The notes beneath the pieces are model-generated. The model worked only from the letters and a program-made list of their open reading frames with translations. It had not been told where the DNA came from and made no database searches. Below are positions 15,749-21,680 of a DNA stretch of 21,680 nt, one piece after another (position 1 is the stretch's first letter; every line of letters starts with the position of its first letter). The translations under genes and the position numbers were made by a program. Source of the stretch: Podochytrium sp. JEL0797 (taxonomy: Eukaryota; Chytridiomycota; Chytridiomycetes; Chytridiales; Chytriomycetaceae); contig JADGJG010000388.1 of assembly GCA_027596195.1 (NCBI GenBank), positions 1-21,680 of the forward strand, written 5' to 3'.

Positions 15749-18700
15749 ATGAGAAGGCAGAGAGTTGTGATTAAACATAACCTCATATCAGTATCCAAAG
15801 AAAATGGTCTCGCCGGATTAATGGTAAAGTCTCCCCTTCACCACTCCTCTCCCACTTTCCCCCTTCCTCTCTTCTTCCGCCCTCCTCCGAAACGGAGCCC
15901 CCTTCTTTCGCCCGATTGGCTCCCACATTTCTTTCATTTATTAAATCCTTGTCTTCAGACTGGTAGACGCCGCCCCACTGCGACCGGCGCTCCCTCAAGG
16001 CCAAGTCCATCAAGAGTCGTCTGCGACGCGTCAGGAAGAGGCTCGAGCGGCTGGACAAGATCTTCTTCTCGTCTCAACGTCATTACCGGCTCATATCCGC
16101 AATCCCCTCTCTCACCAACCCATGGTACTACCCCGGCCTCAGCAGCCTCCTCAGTTACCTCGCTCCATTTGTTTTGGCGGTCTTTGAAGCTCCTATGGTG
16201 AGGCCGTTGTTGATTGTGGGCCCCCTGGGCCTGTACCTCGTCGTATCGGGCGCATGTCGTTTTTGGGCCGAGTTGAATATCGGCTGTCGGTTTGTTGTCT
16301 GGATGCGGCTGGATTCGGATTGTTGTGACAAGGGTGGTTGTGCGGAGTGTGGTGCGGATGGCGGGTGTTGCGAATCCGAATGTGGATGCGGAGAGGCTGT
16401 GTCCGAGAACTCTGCGTGTGTTGTTGAAGGTGTGGATGGTGTTCACGGTGCGAGTGCGTCGAGCGTGATGGGTGACGGTGACGGTGACGGTGTGGATACG
16501 GGGGTGTTGGGGAAGGCCTCAGTTGTTGATGCAAGTGATGCGTTTGTGTGTGTTTCGGCTGATGTGGAATCACTGGAGGAGTCAGTCGTTGATGCGAGTG
16601 GAAATGATGGTGTGGGCGTGTCGAGTAGGGCGAATGTGCGCGAGGAAGTTGTCGCGGTTGTTTCGGCGGATGTGGTATCTGCGGAGGAGTTGGTGGTGTC
16701 GAGTGCGTTGGGTGTTAGTGCGAGTGTGGATGTGGGAGCGAGTGCATGCGTTTGCTGTGAACCTGTTGCGCGCGAGCCAGAGGATGTTCCTGGTCTTCAA
16801 TGCGCTTCCGGCGGAAAGAGACCATCCCGATCGCGGTCCTCAACCTCGAAATCTGCTGCCTCCGGGATTCCCCCACAAGCACCACCCCCTTCGAAGAAAT
16901 CCAAAAAGAAACTCGAGGACGCTGAAAAGGTTTTTATTATTTATTTATTTGATTGCGTCGATTCAACAATTTTCTAATTCTGCCTCGTTTCGTTTCCTCA
17001 GCCCCGCAAGAAGAGCAAGAAGGATGACAATGCCGAGAAGGAAGGAGGTGGTGATGGTCCGGTCCCCGTTGTCGATCAGGTAAGCGATTCACATTGTTGT
17101 GTTTTTTTGATTGATGCGTGAGACTTACGATTTTTTGCACAGCCCATCCTTCCTCTCCTCTTGCAAGGAATCAACTTTCTTGTTGCAGCGATTGCGTCGA
17201 ACCTCGCTCCTGCGACGGTTCAAAGAAGTTACTCTGACTTTGCAAAGGGGTATCTGGATTTCCTCAGCAACACTGTCGTCGGCAAACAGACACTCCGAAC
17301 TCTCTCAGACGCCATGATTGACGAGTTAACTTTGGGGCCGTGTCTTGCCCTTTTCGATCAACTACTCGGGTTTCCTCACCCAGCTGCCCAGTCCCTCTTG
17401 GAGATTCAAGCCTGGATCGATGCCGTACGAGAAAGATGTGCAGAGTTGCAAATTGCTTCTCCTGCTTTTGTCGTCTCGCCGTGGCTGTTCAAGTGTCCGA
17501 AGGACACTCACGACGGCATCACCGCCGGGTGCTGTGCTACTGCCGACATTGCTGCTCCGGTTTTCGAAGCCCTCGCTACCACTCTGCAGCAGGATCCGTT
17601 TTTTTGGAAGTACTCGGAGCTGTCTGTTTCCGAGGCAGAGCGCAAGGCTGCTATTGAAGCGGGCTTCCAACCCGGAGCCGAGCCTGTGGGCCCCGACGGT
17701 CCGCTTCCAAGCAAGATGGTGTTCATGCTCTCTCTGAATCGCTTTCTTTGGTGTCCCCGACTCTTGAAGGCCGGAGTGCCGTGCGGTTCGAATGTCAACA
17801 CATCCATCCCCTTTGGTTCCAACGTCGACGAATTACACGCGTTCATGTTCAACGAAATTACCCTGCGTTTGATTTCCAAGACCGGTGCGACTGTCGGAAA
17901 CGTTCTTGTTGCTGGGTCCGACGCGTCAGACTGTGTGTTGGGCAAAAAGATTATGGACGTTGTCGACGCTTCAATTGTTGCTGCGGCTGTTGAGCCAGTG
18001 GGTGTTGATGAACTTGGCGGTGCGGGTGTCGGTGGTGGTGGTGTGGGTGCGGGTGGTGGGGATGTGGGAGACGATGCGATGGATTTGGAAGTTGGCGTCA
18101 GTGAGGGTGATGGGATTGCTGGTGGTGTTGATGATGTCGAGATGGGTGGTGTGCAGGATGTTGATGGAGGTGAGGATGGTGGAAACGGCAAAGCGTTGCC
18201 CTTCAAGGTCTTTTCGATGCTTCACCCCGCCGCGTTCCTATTCCGAATCAGTTCGTGGGCGCTCCCATTCCGTTACTACAACCGCGACGAAACTCCCAAC
18301 GTCAAGACCCCAACGATTCCACTGTTGGAGAAGGAGCGTCGTTTCCTGAATTATGGGATGGTCCGATTCGTTGGAGCTCTTGTTCGGACCGTGGTGGATA
18401 CGGAGTCTGTTGTCGAGGTGTTGGCCAGTCGAGTGTATGCTGGGTTGAAAGCTCAACGGGTCGAGAAGTCTTTTGGTCCGCACTTGGCAGTTGAGGCGAA
18501 CTTTGCGGCTGCTGTTGCGCACTCTTTGAGTTTGGAGGAGGTGCGAAAGTGGATTGCGAAACCGCTTGCGTTCCTGTCCCCCAACGGTTCGCCGTATCCG
18601 ATGCAAACTGTGAAGGAAATGGTGGCGAGTGTGAACTGGGAATACGCGGCGCTGATCACAAACAACGCGTACCACCGGTTCATGAACCGGAATGCGGAGG

Positions 18701-21680
18701 AGATTGAGCTTGCGATCGCTGCCCGGATTGCTGATGAGGAAGGAGTTCATGCGATGGTGGGGGTTGAGGGAGCTGTTCATGTTCATGTCGGCAAAAAGTT
18801 GGGTGAGTTGATTTTTGTTTTGATTACCTTTCCCTTTTTTCTTTGTTCTAATTCTCTCACTCAACAGTCCCATGCTCTCTTTGGATGGATGCAGAGCAAG
18901 TTTCGGCCAATGATTTCAAGGAGGCTTCCAACCTCTTCACGTGTGTCTCGGCGATCGCCAAGCTCCTCTTGATTGGCCTCCACCTCATCTCCATGCGCAT
19001 GAATCGTCGCGTTGTCAAGATTCCGGGAGGTGGGATGGAGGTCCTTTTCGATGCCGCCAAGCTCAACATGGATGCGAAACATTTCACAACCGGTTACGAA
19101 TGGCGCTCCGGTTTGGTCATGTTTAGAACCAAGGAACGAGGTCCAAAAGACTCCCTTTCCATCTCTGGGATTCAAGAGTACGGTGCCATGATTTTGTTTG
19201 ATGCCGACAACAGTGTCCGAAAGGTAAGAATCGACATTCATTTCCTTGTTTCTGTTTTGCCTCAATTTTAACTTGTCTCTCTCTTCACATTTTAGATTTG
19301 TCCCCTGTTTTGTGTTCTCAAGGACGAGACTTCGTTCAACCCATCAAAGACCCACCCCACCATTGCCAAGATCAAGGTCATGAGCCTTGGTGCCCTGTTC
19401 AAACAGACGTTCTTTGTCCTCGACTTCAAGAAGAACCAGACCCATATGGTCCGTGCCAGTCTCGATCAATTCGATGCCTTGCAGGACGTGGCCAAGAATC
19501 TCAAGTCACGGCCAGACTTGCTGGACCCACTGAGTCCCGATTCCCATGAGGCGAGCCTTCAACTCTTGGGAATCCGCCGAACCACTGTACTTCCCAAGGA
19601 TCTGGACTTTGCTGCCGGTGCCAACGTTGGCTTCTTTGATCGCAAGAACACCTCGTACAACAATCTCCTCAACGGTTTTTTTTCCGCACACAACAAGTTC
19701 AAGAAATCCGCTTTGTTGAAAGCGTCGTTGGACTCTGTATTTGGGAAACTCCGCTCGTGGTTACCGATGACCAAAACCGAGTCCATCAATCGTCTGGATG
19801 TCGATGCCGCCTGGAATGCCTGTGAATATCTGTGCACTCGTCAAAATGGACCTGTTGTTCCGTTGACTCCTGTTCGCGATCCCGTCGTTCCAATTCCAGC
19901 TGCCGCTCCTGTCGTCCCAGTTCCTGCTGCCGCTCCTGCCAATCATCGACTCCCCATGGACTTTTGGTTTTCTTCCAAGCCCCAGTCAAGCGGGAATTTG
20001 AAGCTGCGTTACGCCAACTCAAACGGCAAGCTCTTTCTCGAGGTCGACAATTCACCAGTCGACGGCCGTTTCTCCAAAAACATTCGGCCGGTCCTGATCT
20101 CAATCAACGCGGCGGGTGATTTTGTGTTCCAGCACGTTCATGGCTACATGGGCCGCCACATGGCCGCGAATGGCAAGATTGAGAGGAGGGAGAAGCCCCA
20201 TCCACCCAACATGAACTCGATCCCCGAAGACCACAAGAACCTGTTTGAACTGCTCTCGAAATTACCGCCGGGAGATTATGTTCATCCAGACAAGGTGTGT
20301 TTTTATTGGTTTTGATTTTTTTGAGACTCGTTCTGAATACGCTGAATCCAAAAAAACAGCACGATCCCACAGTCCGTGTTGCCAAAACGATTCAACCACC
20401 GGCCGTTTTACCCGTGAGTAAAGTTTGTTTGCTTTTTCTTTTTTGTTGTGATGATTTAACCAATCGACACACTTTCGAAAAACAAAACAGCGCCGCGATT
20501 TGGACAACATCAAACCCATGCCGGAAAATGTCGTCAACGCTGTCACGAATTTCACGGAAACGGCGAAAAGGAAGGCGGAGGACAAGGAGGCGCTTCGGAA
20601 AGCGTTTGAGCATCGTCACGGCCTTGCAGAGGGTGCTGAGGAAGTCGAGGTCTTGAATGCGTGAGTGGCTTTTTTTGTTTCTCGATTTTCGAAAATCACA
20701 CCCAACTCACGACCCATTCCTCCAGCGACATGCAAGCCGGTTTGGCGGTCATGAAACTGAACAAGACCCCGTTTGACAAGAAGTCGGAGTTCAATCGAGG
20801 AATTCTGAACACATTCACCGCGGATGGTACGAATTTGGATTTTTTTTCTGGTACTACAAACACGGAAATCTCACTCTGTTTCTCCTGCAAACAGTTTCCT
20901 TTCAAGAAGGCGACGCTAATCGCACCGCCGCGATGGCTCATGTCATGTTGTCAACATTGGTCTTTGATGTCGGACGCGTTCTCGTTCCTTCTTGCCTGAA
21001 TCTCTTCCGCAAGATCCATGAGAAGATTCTCGCTGAACTTCGCGAGGATGACCTACAGGATGTGCCAAACGTGCGCAACATGTCTGTGGCCGCAAGCGTC
21101 TCACGATATTACGGCTCGGCCGACTTTCGCCAAACAAACAACATCGAGAATCTCGCGGTTTCATTGGCTCAAACTCCGGACCACCTACTTCGTTTGCTCC
21201 GAACCGTGTTTTCGTTTGGCCCAGCTGAAGGCCTGGAATCTTTCCACTCGATCGTGTACGACCTCGGCCGACTCTCGAATCGAGGCGGGGCCTCTTGGAA
21301 AGACATGCAGACGCTGGCTCTGCTTCTCCGACTTGCCGATCCACACGCGAATGCGAATTACCCGAATGTTGAAATCAGTGATCTTCCCAAAGTCGGTGGT
21401 GGTGTTGGGAGGGATGAGTGGGTGAAGGCCATGGACGTTTGCTCCAAACGGTGTTTTCGATTGGCCCAGCTGAAGGCCTGGAATCTTTCCACTCGATCGT
21501 GTACGACCTCGGCCGACTCTCGAATCGAGGCGGGGCCTCTTGGAAAGACATGCAGACGCTGGCTCTGCTTCTCCGACTTGCCGATCCACACGCGAATGCG
21601 AATTACCCGAATGTTGAAATCAGTGATCTTCCCAAAGTCGGCGGTGGTGTTGGGAGGGATGAGTGGGTGAAGGCCATGGA
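15749..21680 (+). CDS. Large unrecognised multi-exon gene, 3' end outside the window
   Basis: Not recognised. Proposed exons: 15749-15823, 15967-16929, 17002-17079, 17143-18802, 18868-19223, 19296-20294, 20360-20413, 20491-20660, 20726-20826 and 20895 onward. All junctions are GT-AG with agreeing phases, about 1,665 residues to 21435. Exons from 15967 on are well supported; the first exon (MRRQRVVIKHN) and its 143-nt intron are a guess, since an earlier AG (15959-15960) would have to be bypassed. Residues 32-56 are basic and helical, followed by two hydrophobic segments (about 83-120). Then come a Val/Ser/Asp-rich stretch, a Lys-rich nuclear-signal-like segment (SKKSKKKLEDAEK, PRKKSKKDD), and long globular regions split by a Gly/Asp/Val-rich acidic linker (18000-18190). 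I found no reverse transcriptase, helicase, kinase or clear DDE transposase motif. A transposon-derived or lineage-specific family protein is possible. The 3' end is complicated by a tandem duplication. Confidence 0.6.
16320..16790 (+). other. G/T-rich low-complexity coding stretch
   Basis: Over about 470 bp the plus strand is strongly enriched in G and T, with recurring GTGTGG, GATGCGAGTG and GACGGTGACGGTG units. In the large gene it encodes a Val/Ser/Asp/Gly/Cys-rich segment such as VSADVESLEESVVDASG and VSADVVSAEELVVSS, which look like degenerate internal repeats. A second similar patch (about 18000-18190) encodes a Gly/Val/Asp linker. Composition differs sharply from flanking exons. Confidence 0.6.
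21191..21680 (+). repeat. Tandem duplication, two 245-bp copies, at the window edge
   Basis: Copy 1 (21191-21435) and copy 2 (21436-21680) match at 241 of 245 positions by direct reading. Three of the four mismatches lie in the first 25 bp of the unit and the fourth is a T/C change near the end. The second copy ends exactly at the last base of the window. Because 245 is not a multiple of three, copy 2 is read in a different frame after residues KAMDVCSK and reaches a TGA at 21668-21670. It could be a real duplication, part of a longer array, or an assembly artefact. Confidence 0.92.

Noticed and set aside
15955..16573. Two minus-strand open frames rich in His, Thr and Pro
   Set aside because: Mirror images of the G/T-rich plus-strand coding stretch; the plus frame joins the following exons with matching phases.
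17143..21435. Retrotransposon or DNA transposase identity for the large gene
   Set aside because: No YxDD-type reverse transcriptase motif, integrase zinc-binding pattern or convincing DDE triad was visible; kept as unrecognised rather than named.
1..21680. tRNA, rRNA and CRISPR elements
   Set aside because: Spacers were read on both strands; no cloverleaf, rRNA segment or regularly spaced repeat array was found.

Overview
The window looks like nuclear DNA of a zoosporic (flagellated) fungus, most plausibly a chytrid. Genes are dense and interrupted by short GT-AG introns: I place about 32, nearly all 48-85 nt, with exceptions of 200 nt and about 143 nt. Several proteins are fungal in type (an FSH-type serine hydrolase, a Ygr210-type GTPase, a probable Whi5/Nrm1-family regulator). 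A heterotrimeric kinesin-2 motor of the KIF3B/FLA8 type points to an organism that builds a flagellum. All exon models come from reading splice sites and protein continuity by eye; no transcript evidence was available.

Layout, left to right: a small basic protein, 3' end outside the window (-, 1-329); a small Cys/Gln/Pro-rich membrane protein (+, 522-968); an NCLX/YDL206W-type cation/Ca2+ exchanger (-, 1167-3696); cytochrome c heme lyase (+, 3813-4647); a Gln-rich putative regulator (-, 4854-6602); a TMEM234-type membrane protein (+, 6644-7284); a 598-bp spacer; a Whi5/Nrm1-like protein (+, 7883-9840); kinesin-2 (-, 10024-12823); a three-part FSH hydrolase-RWD-Ygr210-type GTPase fusion (+, 13045-15573); and a large unrecognised multi-exon gene (+, about 15749 to beyond 21680) ending in a 245-bp tandem duplication at the window edge.

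Orientation alternates, so most neighbours share short divergent promoters (41, 116, 192 and 221 bp) or short convergent 3' regions carrying AATAAA signals. The exchanger and heme lyase, the first possibly and the second certainly mitochondrial, are a divergent pair 116 bp apart. The heme lyase would supply holo-cytochrome c, and the kinesin would drive anterograde intraflagellar transport. The Whi5-like protein would repress G1/S transcription.

The observations most worth following are: the in-frame fusion of an FSH hydrolase, an RWD domain, an acidic linker and an Obg-family GTPase; a 5-nt microexon supplying the P-loop lysine codon of the kinesin; a frame break in the exchanger; and the long orphan gene with its out-of-frame terminal duplication.
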